64,000 nucleotides of DNA from Lysobacteraceae bacterium (GCA_021372495.1 JAJFUF010000010.1:62001-126000); one strand, 5' to 3'. Shown: positions 54,301 to 62,353, counted from the stretch's first letter. Translations and numbers: made by a program. Notes: generated by a model not told the origin, from the letters alone.

Positions 54301-54423
54301 GTCGAGGCTGGGGAACTGCTCGAGCGGCAGGCGGAACGCGGCGATCAGGCCGATCACGGTCATCGACACGAAGAACATCACCGCGGTGACCGGCCGCTTC
54401 AGGCTGAGCTCGGCGAGCGTCAT
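51325..54423 (-). CDS. RND efflux transporter subunit with altered proton-relay residues
   Basis: A 1,032-residue RND (AcrB-like) inner-membrane protein with twelve membrane helices and two large periplasmic loops. It starts MTLAELSLKRPVTAVMFFVS and has the TM4 motif GMLVDNAVVVVESI and TM10-11 VVVNNGIVMIVHINQL. AcrB needs Asp407-Asp408 in TM4 and Lys940 in TM10 for proton relay. Here the pair is D398-N399 and the lysine position is N909. The gene overlaps the first RND gene by four bases, and both share one adaptor. As in MdtB/MdtC, the two probably form a mixed trimer in which this chain is not the proton-driven one. Confidence 0.9.
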   Translation of the reverse strand: MTLAELSLKRPVTAVMFFVSMTVIGLIAAFRLPLEQFPSLDVPFVAINLPYPGSTPAEIERTIARPVEEALATLPGIKRMRSTSTADSAQIFLEFKWGENTAFKAVEAREKIDAIRKDLPSDLQRYDVLKFSTSDDPLLQLRIASEGGDLSNAYALLDREFKRPLERIPGVARVNIQGVGEPEVQIELSADRVAAHSVDLRDLYQRLQKANFSLSAGQIGGADMRFRVQPEGQWNSLDDIRAFPVDAHGLRLGDIATVSLKPERLEYARRLDGRPAIGVDIYRERNANLVDVGSAVMAAVEQIRREPELHGIRVYALDNQAESVTGSLRELGKAGLEGTLLAVLVLFFFLRDWPSTLMVSLAIPICMVITLGCMYFLGISLNVLSMMGLLLAVGMLVDNAVVVVESIYQYREKHPDKPWYCAVQGTQVVGIAIAAGTFTSVVVFLPNLFGEKNDIAIFLTQVAIAMSIAHLASWLVAVSLVPMLSSRLPPPKFLGRENAITRLRARYQRVVAWTLRHRRWTMTAVFALFALSLVPIMLTKKDMFDGGEPRRLRLFYQLNANYRLQDLKPAVLQVEDYLNRNREKFEIRTLYSYYSERNNDFTVTDVLLKDGAEAKRSSKDIQEEIRKGLPTLAIGKVSFDFPRGNGGNNGVDIALTGDSTEQLRELADSAIPVLSRLPSLRDVRASVGNGDREMATHVDRVRAKSYGFGADEVAQYIAIALRGMPLKEFRSGDREIPVWLRFQGADTQSLQGLSDYTLRAADGTRVPLMSMLRADTRETPSAIERVDRRTSLKISANLAQGRTMPDARREITAAMDALALPPGYKWSFGEGFDRDQDAGQQMLLNTLLALVLVYVVMCAMFESLVFPAAILTTFVFSVFGVFWLFWLTGTTFSIMAFIGILILMGVVVNNGIVMIVHINQLRHDGHARSEALVLGAGERLRPVLMTMATAILGMLPLSLASAVAWNDGPPYYPMARAIAGGLTFSTIVTLLALPCIYALLDDARMWVRRVIRDARAGRVRRRVPALAASGEG

Positions 54424-57400
54424 GCCGGCTGCTCTCCGGCCGCCTCGCCGGCATCGCGCTGCGCCATCTTCGCGCGCTTGCGCTCGCCGCGCGCCACGTA
54501 CCAGGCGTCGGCGCGGCGGTCCAGCAGGTCGTACACCACCGGCACCACCACCAGCGTCAGCAAGGTCGAGACCGCCAGGCCGCCGATCACCGTGACCGCC
54601 ATCGGCGCGCGCACCTCGGCGCCCTCGCCGACGCCGATCGCCAGCGGCAGGAAGCCGATCAGCGTGCACAGCGTGGTCATCACGATCGGCCGCAGGCGCG
54701 ACTCCGCGGCCAGCGCGATCGCCTCGCGCTTGGCGTGGCCCTCCTCGCGCAACTGGTTGACGCGGTCGATCAACACGATCGCGTTCTTCACCACGATGCC
54801 GACCAGCATGATCAGGCCGATGAACACCACCACCGAGATCGCCGCGCCGGTCAGCTTCAGCGACAGCACCGCGCCGACCGCGGCCAGCGGGATCGAGAAC
54901 ATGATCACGAACGGATGCAGCAGCGACTCGAACTGCGAGGCCATCACCAGGTAGACCAGGAAGATCGCCAGGCCGAGCGCGAACAGCAGCGAGCGCATCG
55001 ATTCGCTCAGCTCGTCGCCCTGGCCGCCGACGCGCACGGAAACGCCGGCGGCAAGCGGGTGCTGCGCCACCAGCGTGCGCACTTCCTGCACCGCGCTGCC
55101 GAGGTCGCCGTAGCGCAAACCGGCGGACACGATCGCGACGCGCTCCTGGCTGACCCGGTGGATCTCGCTGGGGCCTTCGGTGGCGACCACGTCGGCGACC
55201 GCGGACAGGCGCACCGGCGTGTCGGCGGCGCTGCCGGCGGTGTCGCTCATGGCGGCGGTGGAGGCGGATGCGCTGCCGTTGCTGCCCGCGCCGCCGGTCG
55301 CGCTGCCACCCGCCGCGGCGTTCGCGGCGACGTAGCCGACGATCAGGTTGCGGATGTCGTCGACGCTGGCGCGATCGGCCTCGCGCGCGCGCACCAGCAC
55401 GTCGACCTTGCGGTCGCGGAAGTTGTAGCGCGTGGCCACCTCGCCCTTCACCTTGCGCACGACGCGGTCGGCGATATCGCGCGTGGTCAGGCCGAGCGCG
55501 GCGGCGCGCTCCTGGTCGAAGCGGATGCGGATCTCCGGGTAGCCGCCCTGCACCGTCGATTTCACGTCGGCGAAGCGCGGCGACTCCTTCATCAGCGCGG
55601 CCAGCTTCTGCCCGGCCTTGGACAGCGCGTCGAGGTCGTAGCCGCGGATCTCCACTTCCAGCGGCGCGGAGAAACTGAACAGTTGCGGCCGCGAGAACTT
55701 CACCTCCGCGCCCGCATGCGCGGCCATCGCCGCACGCAACCGCGCGGTTTCCGCAGCCTCGGCCTGCTTGCCGGCGCCGTCGGCCAGCGCGATCGACAGC
55801 CGCGCGATGTTCTCGCCGGACTCGGTCGGGTTGGCGTCGAGCCGCGTGCCGGTGCCGGCGACGCCGTAGATCGAGGCGACGCCCGGATCCTTGGCGTGCT
55901 GCGCGGCGATCTCGCGCACCAGCGCGTCGGTTTCCTTCAGCGGCGTGCCGGGCGGCAGCGTCACGGTCATGTCGAACCGTCCCTGCGCAAGCTGCGGGAT
56001 CAGGTCGAGGCCGAGCGTCGGCAGCAGCGCCATCGTCAGCGCGAACGCGGCGGCGGCGAAACCGAGCACGCGCCACGGATGCGCCAGCGCCCGCGGCAGC
56101 GAGCGGTGGTAGAACGCGGCAGCCTTGTCGTAGGGGCGCACCACGCCGCGGCCGACGAAGCGCAGCGCCGGACCGACGACGCGGGCGACGCCGCCGAACA
56201 GCTTGACGAACAGCCAGACCAGGCCGCGCGGCAGCGCGCCGAGGCGCCCCTGCGGCCTGGCGGGTTCGAGTTCCTCGCGATAGGCCAGCGGCGCGCGCCC
56301 CTTCAGCGAGGCCAGCATCGGAATCAGGCTCATCGCCACCACCAGCGAAATCAGCATCGCGAAGGTGATGGTCAGCGCCTGGTCACGGAACAGCTGCCCG
56401 GCCACGCCCTGCACGAATACCAGCGGGAAGAACACCGCGACCGTGGTCAGCGTCGAGGCGGTCACCGCCATGCCGACCTCGGCCGCGCCCTTCACCGACG
56501 CTTCGAGGATCGAGGCGCCCTTCTCGCGCAGGCGCGCGATGTTCTCCAGCACCACGATCGAGTCGTCCACCACCATGCCGGTGGCGAGCGCCAGGCCGCC
56601 CAGCGACATCACGTTCAGGCTGAGGCCGAGCTGGTCCATGAAGAAGAACGTGGCGATCAGCGAGACCGGCAGCGACAGCGAGATGATGAACGTGCTCCAG
56701 GCGTGGCCGAGGAAGAAGAAGATCATCAGGATCGCCAGCACGCCGCCGAGGATGGCGTCGTTGCGCACTTCGGCCAGCGCGTGCTGGATGAACACCGACT
56801 GGTCCTCGATCACGCTGAGCCTGGTGCCGGTGGGCAGCGACTTCTGCAGCCGCTCCAACTCGCCCTTGATGCCCTGCGCCACGCTTACCGTGTTGGCGTC
56901 GCCTTCCTTGTAGACCGCGAGCTCGATCGCCTCGCGGCCGTCGATGCGCACCACGCCCTCGCGCTCCTTGTAGCCTTGCGTGACCGTGGCGATGTCGCGC
57001 AGCCGCACCGGCACGCCGCGGTCGACCTTGACCAGCAGGTCGCGCATCTCGTCCAGGTTCTGGAACTGGTTGACCGTGCGCACGAGGTAGCGTTGGCGGC
57101 CCTCGTCGATGCGGCCGCCGGAGATGTTGACGTTCTCGTTCTTGAGGCGGGTGACGACGTCGTTGACGTCGATGCCGAGCTGCGCCAGGCGCTGCTGGTC
57201 GATCGCGACCTGGATCTCGTCCTCGAGGCCGCCGCCGACCTTGACCGCGGCGACGCCCGGCAGCGGCTCCAGCCGCTTCTTCAGCTCGTCGTCGCCGTAG
57301 CGGCGCAACTGCTTCAGCCGCGCCTCGTCGAGCGCCTGGTCGCCGGCGGCGACCAGGCCGAGGCGCACGATCGGGTCGGTGGACGGATTGAAGCGCAGCA

Positions 57401-57776
57401 GCAGCGGCTTCTTCGCATCCAGCGGCAATTGCAGCGTGTCCAGCTTGTCGCGCACCTCGAGGCTGGCCATGTCCATGTCCGTGCCCCAGGCGAACTCCAT
57501 GATCACGTCGGACTGGCCGGTGCGCGACACCGAGTGCACCTTGCGCACGTTCTTGACCACGCCGACCGCTTCCTCGACCGGCTGGGTGACCAGGTTCTCG
57601 ATCTCCAGCGGCGCGGCGCCCTCGTACTCGGTGCGCACGGTCAGGGTCGGATACGACAGGTCGGGCAGCAGGTTGACCTTCAGCCCGGCCAGGCCGATCA
57701 GGCCGAACAGCACCAGGGTCAGCGTCAGCATGCCGACGGTCACGCGCCGGCGCGTGGCGAGTTCGGGAAGGCTCAC
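54420..57776 (-). CDS. RND efflux transporter subunit with intact proton relay and a Gly/Ser-rich insert
   Basis: A 1,118-residue RND pump subunit, about 80 residues longer than typical. It begins MSLPELATRRRVTVGMLTL and has GMVVDDSIVVLENI (D404, D405) and VGIVVKNAIVLIDRVNQL, so the proton relay residues are present. Residues about 815-850 (55227-55332) form a low-complexity Gly/Ala/Ser/Thr stretch inside the second periplasmic domain, between DIRNLIVGYV and PVRLSAVADV. A second long segment near residues 500-560 between TM6 and TM7 is arginine/proline-rich. It lies between adaptor and second RND genes with four-base overlaps on both sides. The substrate is unknown. Confidence 0.9.
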   Translation of the reverse strand: MSLPELATRRRVTVGMLTLTLVLFGLIGLAGLKVNLLPDLSYPTLTVRTEYEGAAPLEIENLVTQPVEEAVGVVKNVRKVHSVSRTGQSDVIMEFAWGTDMDMASLEVRDKLDTLQLPLDAKKPLLLRFNPSTDPIVRLGLVAAGDQALDEARLKQLRRYGDDELKKRLEPLPGVAAVKVGGGLEDEIQVAIDQQRLAQLGIDVNDVVTRLKNENVNISGGRIDEGRQRYLVRTVNQFQNLDEMRDLLVKVDRGVPVRLRDIATVTQGYKEREGVVRIDGREAIELAVYKEGDANTVSVAQGIKGELERLQKSLPTGTRLSVIEDQSVFIQHALAEVRNDAILGGVLAILMIFFFLGHAWSTFIISLSLPVSLIATFFFMDQLGLSLNVMSLGGLALATGMVVDDSIVVLENIARLREKGASILEASVKGAAEVGMAVTASTLTTVAVFFPLVFVQGVAGQLFRDQALTITFAMLISLVVAMSLIPMLASLKGRAPLAYREELEPARPQGRLGALPRGLVWLFVKLFGGVARVVGPALRFVGRGVVRPYDKAAAFYHRSLPRALAHPWRVLGFAAAAFALTMALLPTLGLDLIPQLAQGRFDMTVTLPPGTPLKETDALVREIAAQHAKDPGVASIYGVAGTGTRLDANPTESGENIARLSIALADGAGKQAEAAETARLRAAMAAHAGAEVKFSRPQLFSFSAPLEVEIRGYDLDALSKAGQKLAALMKESPRFADVKSTVQGGYPEIRIRFDQERAAALGLTTRDIADRVVRKVKGEVATRYNFRDRKVDVLVRAREADRASVDDIRNLIVGYVAANAAAGGSATGGAGSNGSASASTAAMSDTAGSAADTPVRLSAVADVVATEGPSEIHRVSQERVAIVSAGLRYGDLGSAVQEVRTLVAQHPLAAGVSVRVGGQGDELSESMRSLLFALGLAIFLVYLVMASQFESLLHPFVIMFSIPLAAVGAVLSLKLTGAAISVVVFIGLIMLVGIVVKNAIVLIDRVNQLREEGHAKREAIALAAESRLRPIVMTTLCTLIGFLPLAIGVGEGAEVRAPMAVTVIGGLAVSTLLTLVVVPVVYDLLDRRADAWYVARGERKRAKMAQRDAGEAAGEQPA

Positions 57777-58927
57777 TGCGCGTTCTCCAGCACCTGCACC
57801 TCGGTGCCGTCGCGCACCGCGTTGCGGCCGATCGTGATCACGCGTTCGCCGGGCTTGAGGCCGTCGCGGATCTCGACGCGGCTGCCGTCGGCATAGCCGA
57901 TCTTCACCATGCGGCGCTTGGCGACCAGCGTCGGCGCCGCCGGCGGCTTGCGCTCCGCGGCGACCGCCTCGCCAGGCTTGCCCCTGGCCGGCGCGACCGG
58001 CTTCGGCGGCGCGCCGCGCTCGACCACGAACACCGCGGTCTCGCCGTCTTCCTCGATCAGCGCGCTGCGCGGAATCACCAGCGCGTCGCGGCGCTGGTCG
58101 TAGACCACGTCGACGCGCCCGAACATGCCCGGCTTGAGCGCGCGCGTGGCGTCGCGGAACTCGCAGGTGACGCGGAACGTGCCGCTGGCCGCGTCCACCA
58201 CCGGCGCGATGCGCGCGACGCTGCCGGGAAACGCCTTGCCCGGCAGCGCGTCCACCGCCAGTTTCACCGGCTGGCCCGCCGCGAGCGTGCCGAACTCGCG
58301 CTCGGGCACGTTCAACGTGACCTGCAGCGGCTCCATGTCGACGACGTGGAACAGCGCCTGGTTGGGCTGGATCAGGTTGCCGAGCTTGACCATGCGCCTG
58401 GAAACCACGCCGTCGATCGGCGCCTCGATGCGCGTGTACGCCAACTGCAGGGTGGCACCGGTATACGCGGCGCGCTGCGTTTCCAGGTCATACTTGTCCT
58501 GGTCGTACTCGGCGCGCGGGATCAGCTGCTGCTGGATCGCGCGTTCGGCGCGCGCGTAGGTGGCCTCGGCCTTGCGCATCTGCGCGAGACTCTGCGCCAC
58601 GCTGGCGCGCGCGCTGGCGTCGTCGAGCTGCGCCAGCAGTTGCCCCTTGCGCACGTGCTCGCCCTCTTCCACGTACAGCTTGAGCAGCACGCCGCCGGCC
58701 TTCGCGACGACATCGGTTTCGCCCCGAGCCTCGAGCGTCCCGGTACCGGAGTAGCTGGCCGCGATCGGCGCCCGGCCGGCCACGGCGGCCTCGACGGGGA
58801 TGCGGGTGCCGGCCGAAGCGTCCTTGTCCGACGCCCCCCGGCCGCCGCCGCAGGCGCCGAGCGCCATGGAAAAGATCAGCGGGATCAGGACGATAGAAGG
58901 ATGAAATCGACGGATCGTGATGGCCAT
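57773..58927 (-). CDS. Lipoprotein adaptor (membrane-fusion protein) of an RND efflux system
   Basis: A 384-residue periplasmic adaptor. The signal peptide ends in LGAC, a lipobox placing the N-terminus in the inner membrane. Then come the lipoyl half GTLEARGETDVVAKAGGVLLKLYV, a coiled-coil hairpin (about 100-160), lipoyl return IEAPIDGVVSRRMVKLGNLI and beta-barrel domains (VPEREFGTLAAGQPVKL). An Ala/Pro/Lys-rich stretch near residues 310-345 is a variable linker. First of a three-gene efflux operon. Start ATG 58927 gives the signal peptide. Just upstream is a perfect inverted repeat that may be the operator. Confidence 0.92.
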   Translation of the reverse strand: MAITIRRFHPSIVLIPLIFSMALGACGGGRGASDKDASAGTRIPVEAAVAGRAPIAASYSGTGTLEARGETDVVAKAGGVLLKLYVEEGEHVRKGQLLAQLDDASARASVAQSLAQMRKAEATYARAERAIQQQLIPRAEYDQDKYDLETQRAAYTGATLQLAYTRIEAPIDGVVSRRMVKLGNLIQPNQALFHVVDMEPLQVTLNVPEREFGTLAAGQPVKLAVDALPGKAFPGSVARIAPVVDAASGTFRVTCEFRDATRALKPGMFGRVDVVYDQRRDALVIPRSALIEEDGETAVFVVERGAPPKPVAPARGKPGEAVAAERKPPAAPTLVAKRRMVKIGYADGSRVEIRDGLKPGERVITIGRNAVRDGTEVQVLENAQ

Positions 58928-58955
58928 GGCGAGCGGTCGGTGTGTTGTTGATGTG

Positions 58956-58977
58956 GTGTTATAGTTATGTATAACAC
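58956..58977 (-). promoter_or_regulatory. Inverted-repeat operator at the efflux operon promoter
   Basis: GTGTTATA (58956-58963) and TATAACAC (58970-58977) form a perfect 8-bp inverted repeat with a 6-bp spacer, in an AT-rich patch 29 nt upstream of the adaptor start. It contains TATAAC, a likely -10 for leftward transcription. TetR- and MarR-type repressors of efflux genes use such sites. No such regulator gene is near. The rest of the 276-bp gap to 59203 holds the cytochrome promoter and nothing else I can identify. Confidence 0.6.
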
Positions 58978-59126
58978 TAAGCTGACGGAGATGCAAGCAC
59001 ATCCGGTGGATGCGCGGCGGTCGAAAAGGGATGCAGGCGGGACGACGGGATGCGGCGCGCACTCTGCCCGCCGCCGGGCGCGCCGTCGTGGGCCGCAGGT
59101 CATGCTTGACTCCGGTCATGGACAAC

Positions 59127-59157
59127 TTGTCGCATGCCGTGCCGCGCACGCTATACT
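59127..59157 (+). promoter_or_regulatory. Promoter of the cytochrome c gene pair
   Basis: TATACT (59152-59157) is a strong -10, with TTGTCG (59127-59132) as a -35 at a 19-bp spacing. The leader to ATG 59204 is about 40 nt and contains a GGGGGGAA ribosome site. Confidence 0.6.
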
Positions 59158-59203
59158 CCGGGTTTTTGAACCGGCCACACCACCATCCGGGGGGAACCAC
59201 ACG

Positions 59204-59530
59204 ATGACGCGATCGCTACTGCTTGCATCCCTGCTCGCCGGCTCGGCGCTGATGTTCGGCACCGCACACGCTGCGGGCGACAAGGAGCATGGCCGCATCC
59301 TGGTGTACACCTGCGCCGGCTGCCACGGCGTCACCGGCTACAAGAACGCCTATCCGAACTACCACGTGCCGCGCATCGCCGGCCAGAACGAGGACTACCT
59401 CGTCAGCGCGCTGAAGGAATACAAGAGCGGCAACCGCTCGCACCCGACCATGCGCGCGCAGGGCGAGAGCCTGTCCGACCAGGACATCGCCGACGTGGCG
59501 GCCTACCTCGCCAGCCTGGCCAAGCAGTAA
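59204..59530 (+). CDS. Mono-haem c-type cytochrome (class I)
   Basis: A 108-residue periplasmic cytochrome c: signal peptide with cleavage after HAA, haem-binding CAGCHG near residue 38, and an axial methionine probably in HPTMRAQGESLSDQDI near residue 84. The helix DIADVAAYLASL closes the fold, as in the cytochrome c4/c5/c553 family. It may carry electrons to a terminal oxidase. It is followed after 29 nt by a related gene, so the two likely arose by duplication. Confidence 0.92.
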   Translation: MTRSLLLASLLAGSALMFGTAHAAGDKEHGRILVYTCAGCHGVTGYKNAYPNYHVPRIAGQNEDYLVSALKEYKSGNRSHPTMRAQGESLSDQDIADVAAYLASLAKQ

Positions 59531-59559
59531 GCGCCCACCGCACACAGGAACAGATCACG

Positions 59560-59907
59560 ATGAATCGCGTGCTCACACTCGTTTCCGTTGCCGCCGCGCT
59601 GGCGCTGTCCGCCCCCGCCTTCGCCAAGGGCAACCCCGACGACGGCCAGAAGAAGGCCGCCGCCTGCTTCGCCTGCCATGGCGCCGACGGCAACGCCACC
59701 GATCCGCAGTACCCGCGCCTGGCCGGCCAGTACGCCGACTACCTCGAGCAGGCCCTGCACGAATACAAGAACGGCAACCGCAAGAATCCGATCATGGTCG
59801 GCTTCGCGGCCACCTTGTCCGAACAGGACATCCAGGACGTCGCCGCCTACTTCTCCGGCCTGCCGGCGAAGGTCCACGACCTGCACGGCGTGGTCGCCGG
59901 CAACTGA
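59560..59907 (+). CDS. Mono-haem c-type cytochrome (c4/c553-like)
   Basis: A 115-residue periplasmic cytochrome c with a signal peptide (APAFA), haem motif CFACHG near residue 36, YPRLAGQYADYLEQALHEYKNGNRKNP and axial methionine in PIMVGFAATLSEQDIQDVAAYF. It resembles one half of diheme cytochrome c4. The neighbouring cytochrome gene is similar in layout. A strong hairpin terminator follows, shared with the convergent nfuA. Confidence 0.92.
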   Translation: MNRVLTLVSVAAALALSAPAFAKGNPDDGQKKAAACFACHGADGNATDPQYPRLAGQYADYLEQALHEYKNGNRKNPIMVGFAATLSEQDIQDVAAYFSGLPAKVHDLHGVVAGN

Positions 59908-59930
59908 GCGCCGTTTCCGCCGCGGAAACG

Positions 59931-59966
59931 ACGAAGGGCCCGGCATCGACCGGGCCCTTCGTGTTT
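59931..59966 (+). terminator. Rho-independent terminator, cytochrome/nfuA convergence
   Basis: A 13-bp perfect stem, ACGAAGGGCCCGG (59931-59943) with CCGGGCCCTTCGT (59950-59962), loop CATCGA, then TTTT. On the minus strand the A run before the stem is short, so it works best for the plus-strand genes. A second hairpin, CGTTTCCG/CGGAAACG (59912-59930), precedes it. Confidence 0.9.
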
Positions 59967-59991
59967 TGGGCGAGGCGTCGCCGCGGCGGCG

Positions 59992-60606
59992 TCACGAAGA
60001 ATACGGACTGCTGCCCTGCGCCTGGCGCTGGTAGTACGGCTTGGAGCCCGTGCTGTGGTCGGTGGCGTCGCGCACTCCGGTGATCTCCGGGATGCGCTCG
60101 CGCAGGGTCTTCTCGACGCCCTGCTTCAGGGTGACGTCGACCATGCCGCAGCCATGGCAGCCGCCGCCGAACTGCAGCACGACCACGCCGTCGGCGCCCA
60201 CTTCGAGCAGGGCGACGCGGCCGCCGTGCGCCGCGACCTTGGGATTGACCTCGGACTCCAGCACGTAGCGCACGCGCTCGATCAGGCCGGCATCCACGCC
60301 CGGGATGTCGCCCTTGATCTTCGGCGCGCGGATGCTGAGCTGGCCGCCGGTGCGATGCGGCTGGTAGTCGATCTCGGCGCCGTCCAGCCAGCGCGCGCTG
60401 TCGCTCGGCACGTACAGGTTGAAACCTTCGCACTCAACGGTCCACTCGTCGCCGCTCAGCTCCTGCGGATCGCAGAATTCCAGCTCGCAGTCGGCCGCCG
60501 GCGTGCCCGCTTCGCGCACGCTGATGCGGATGCCGATGCCGTCGGCCCCCTGCTGGGCGATCAGGCGCTTGAAATGCTCCTGCGCGGTCGTGGAAATCTG
60601 GATCAT
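59992..60606 (-). CDS. nfuA: Iron-sulfur cluster carrier NfuA
   Basis: A 204-residue Fe-S scaffold/carrier. Residues 1-95 form a degenerate A-type domain (MIQISTTAQEHFKRLIAQQ) without the A-type cysteines in their usual order; residues 105-204 form the Nfu domain with the cluster-binding CHGC in VLQFGGGCHGCGMVDVTLKQG near residue 150. It delivers [4Fe-4S] clusters to target proteins, especially under oxidative or iron stress. Length and layout agree with E. coli NfuA. Confidence 0.94.
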   Translation of the reverse strand: MIQISTTAQEHFKRLIAQQGADGIGIRISVREAGTPAADCELEFCDPQELSGDEWTVECEGFNLYVPSDSARWLDGAEIDYQPHRTGGQLSIRAPKIKGDIPGVDAGLIERVRYVLESEVNPKVAAHGGRVALLEVGADGVVVLQFGGGCHGCGMVDVTLKQGVEKTLRERIPEITGVRDATDHSTGSKPYYQRQAQGSSPYSS

Positions 60607-60710
60607 CGAGCCACTCCGTGAATCAGCACTATTTTAGTCCAGTTTGCGCCCGACGCACAGCGCGCCGCGGCTATACTCGTGCGCTGCCCCCGTCCACAGG
60701 ATTCGCCGCG

Positions 60711-61052
60711 ATGACGCTCGATGAGCTCGCGAAGATGCACTGCCAGCCGCGCAAGGGCGCCGAGCACGCGCTGACGCCGGCGCAGGTGCGCGACCACCTC
60801 GCCGCCCTGCCCGGCTGGCAAGTCGAGGCCGACGGCCGCGCGATCCGCAAGGATTTCCGCTTCGCCGATTTCCATCGCACGCTCGGCTTCGTCAACGCCA
60901 TCGGCTACATGGCCAACCGCGAAGACCACCACCCCGATCTCGAGGTCGGCTACGGCCACTGCCTGGTGCGCTGGTCGACCCACGACGTCGGCGGGCTGTC
61001 GCTGAACGACATGGTCTGCGCCGCGCGCGTCGAGGCGATCCTCGCTGGCTGA
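60711..61052 (+). CDS. phhB: Pterin-4a-carbinolamine dehydratase
   Basis: A 113-residue PCD/DCoH-family protein recycling 4a-hydroxytetrahydrobiopterin, for example for phenylalanine hydroxylase. The active-site histidines appear in ANREDHHPDLEVGYGHCLVRW near residue 70 with the preceding FRFADFHRTLGFVNAIGYMA. ATG 60711 gives the usual length. A TATACT at 60672-60677 is a likely -10. No phhA is adjacent. It ends three bases before the convergent rluC stop. Confidence 0.92.
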   Translation: MTLDELAKMHCQPRKGAEHALTPAQVRDHLAALPGWQVEADGRAIRKDFRFADFHRTLGFVNAIGYMANREDHHPDLEVGYGHCLVRWSTHDVGGLSLNDMVCAARVEAILAG

Positions 61053-61055
61053 ACG

Positions 61056-62012
61056 TCAGCGCGGCTGCGCGTCCAGCGCATCGAGCACGCCGCGCAGATC
61101 GTCCGGCAGCGGCGCCGAGAAGCCGTAGGCCTTGCCGCCCAGTTCGAACTCGAAGCGCGCCGCATGCAGGAACAGGCGCTTGAGGCCGAGCGCGCGGAAA
61201 CGGCGGTTGGCCGCCTTGTCGCCGTACTTGTCGTCGCCGGCGATCGGATGGCCGATGTGCGCGGCGTGCACGCGGATCTGGTGGGTGCGGCCGGTGCCGA
61301 GCGTCGCCTCGACCAGGCTGGCGCCGGGGTAGCGTTCGACTTCGCGGAAGAAGGTCAGCGCCGCCTTGCCGTCGTCGGCCACCCGCACCATGCGCTCGCC
61401 GCCCTGCAGGACCGACTTGCGCAACGGCGCGTTGACGTCCACGCGCGCCCGCGGCAGGCGGCCGTCCAGCAGGCACAGGTACTGCTTGGTGGTGGCGCCT
61501 TCGCGGATCAGCGCCTGCAGGCCGGTCAGGCCGGCGCGGGTGCGCGCGAACACCAGCACGCCGGAGGTGTCGCGGTCGAGGCGGTGCACCAGTTCGAGGT
61601 GGTCGCGCGGACGCGCCGCGCGCAGCAGCTCGATGGCGCCGTGGCTGATGCCGCTGCCGCCGTGGCTGGCGATGCCCGACGGCTTGTCGATCACCAGGAA
61701 GTCGCGGTCCTCGTAGATCACCGCCGCGGCCAGGCGCTCGGGCTGCCCGCTCGGCGGCGCGGCCGAATCCCGCTCGGCGGTGCGCACCGGCGGGATGCGC
61801 AGCAGGTCGCCCTCGGCCAGCCGCGTGTCGGGCTTCGCCCGCTTGCCGTTGACCCGCACCTGGCCGGTGCGCAGCAGGCGGTAGATCAGGCTGCGCGGAA
61901 CCCCCTTGAGCAGCGCGGCCAGGCAGTTGTCGAGCCGCTGGCCGTCGCGCTCCGGGCCGATCGCGAGCGTGCGCACGCCCGCGAAGTCCGCGCGGGAAGT
62001 TGCCGTCATCAT
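61056..62012 (-). CDS. rluC: Ribosomal large-subunit pseudouridine synthase C
   Basis: A 318-residue RluA-family pseudouridine synthase with an N-terminal S4 RNA-binding domain (residues 25-90: QRLDNCLAALLKGVPRSLIYRLL) and a catalytic domain with the key aspartate in LVHRLDRDTSGVLVFAR near residue 145. GRTHQIRVHAAHIGHPIAGD is the conserved motif III. In E. coli RluC modifies 23S rRNA at three sites, and the gene is likewise divergent from rne. The start ATG (62012) overlaps the -35 region of the rne promoter, so the two genes' control regions are intertwined. Confidence 0.93.
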   Translation of the reverse strand: MMTATSRADFAGVRTLAIGPERDGQRLDNCLAALLKGVPRSLIYRLLRTGQVRVNGKRAKPDTRLAEGDLLRIPPVRTAERDSAAPPSGQPERLAAAVIYEDRDFLVIDKPSGIASHGGSGISHGAIELLRAARPRDHLELVHRLDRDTSGVLVFARTRAGLTGLQALIREGATTKQYLCLLDGRLPRARVDVNAPLRKSVLQGGERMVRVADDGKAALTFFREVERYPGASLVEATLGTGRTHQIRVHAAHIGHPIAGDDKYGDKAANRRFRALGLKRLFLHAARFEFELGGKAYGFSAPLPDDLRGVLDALDAQPR

Positions 62013-62353
62013 TGAAAAATTCCAGGAGAAACGGTTACACTCGGCAGGCGCTGCGCGAACCCCCGGTGGGCCTGAGCCCCCGGACCGCATCCGCCCGTCA
62101 CGTCGACGAGAACCCAGCCGGCGATCCTGACCGGAACCGGCAGAGTTCATCGGCGCATCGTAACGGTTCGGGTCGGTGATTGCCTGCCGCCGCTTGTGGC
62201 GGCAGGGGTCCCGGCAACGCATGACCGACGAACAACCCGGGGCAGAGGACTGCCTCGTAGCCATAGCCGCTCCCGCAGCGGCGCGATCCCCGGCCGGCCG
62301 CCCGCAAGCGCCGCCGCGGCGCGCGGCCGCGCGGTGGAGCCGAGGACAAGACA
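62012..62353 (+). promoter_or_regulatory. rne promoter and long structured 5' leader
   Basis: A -35 TTGAAA (62012-62017), 18-bp spacer and -10 TACACT (62036-62041) predict a start near 62048 and a leader of about 305 nt. A perfect 9-bp stem, CCTGCCGCC/GGCGGCAGG (62183-62206), lies in its middle. In E. coli the rne leader is of similar length and its hairpins let RNase E cleave and limit its own mRNA. The same use is inferred here. No other gene is visible in this 341-bp stretch. Confidence 0.72.
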
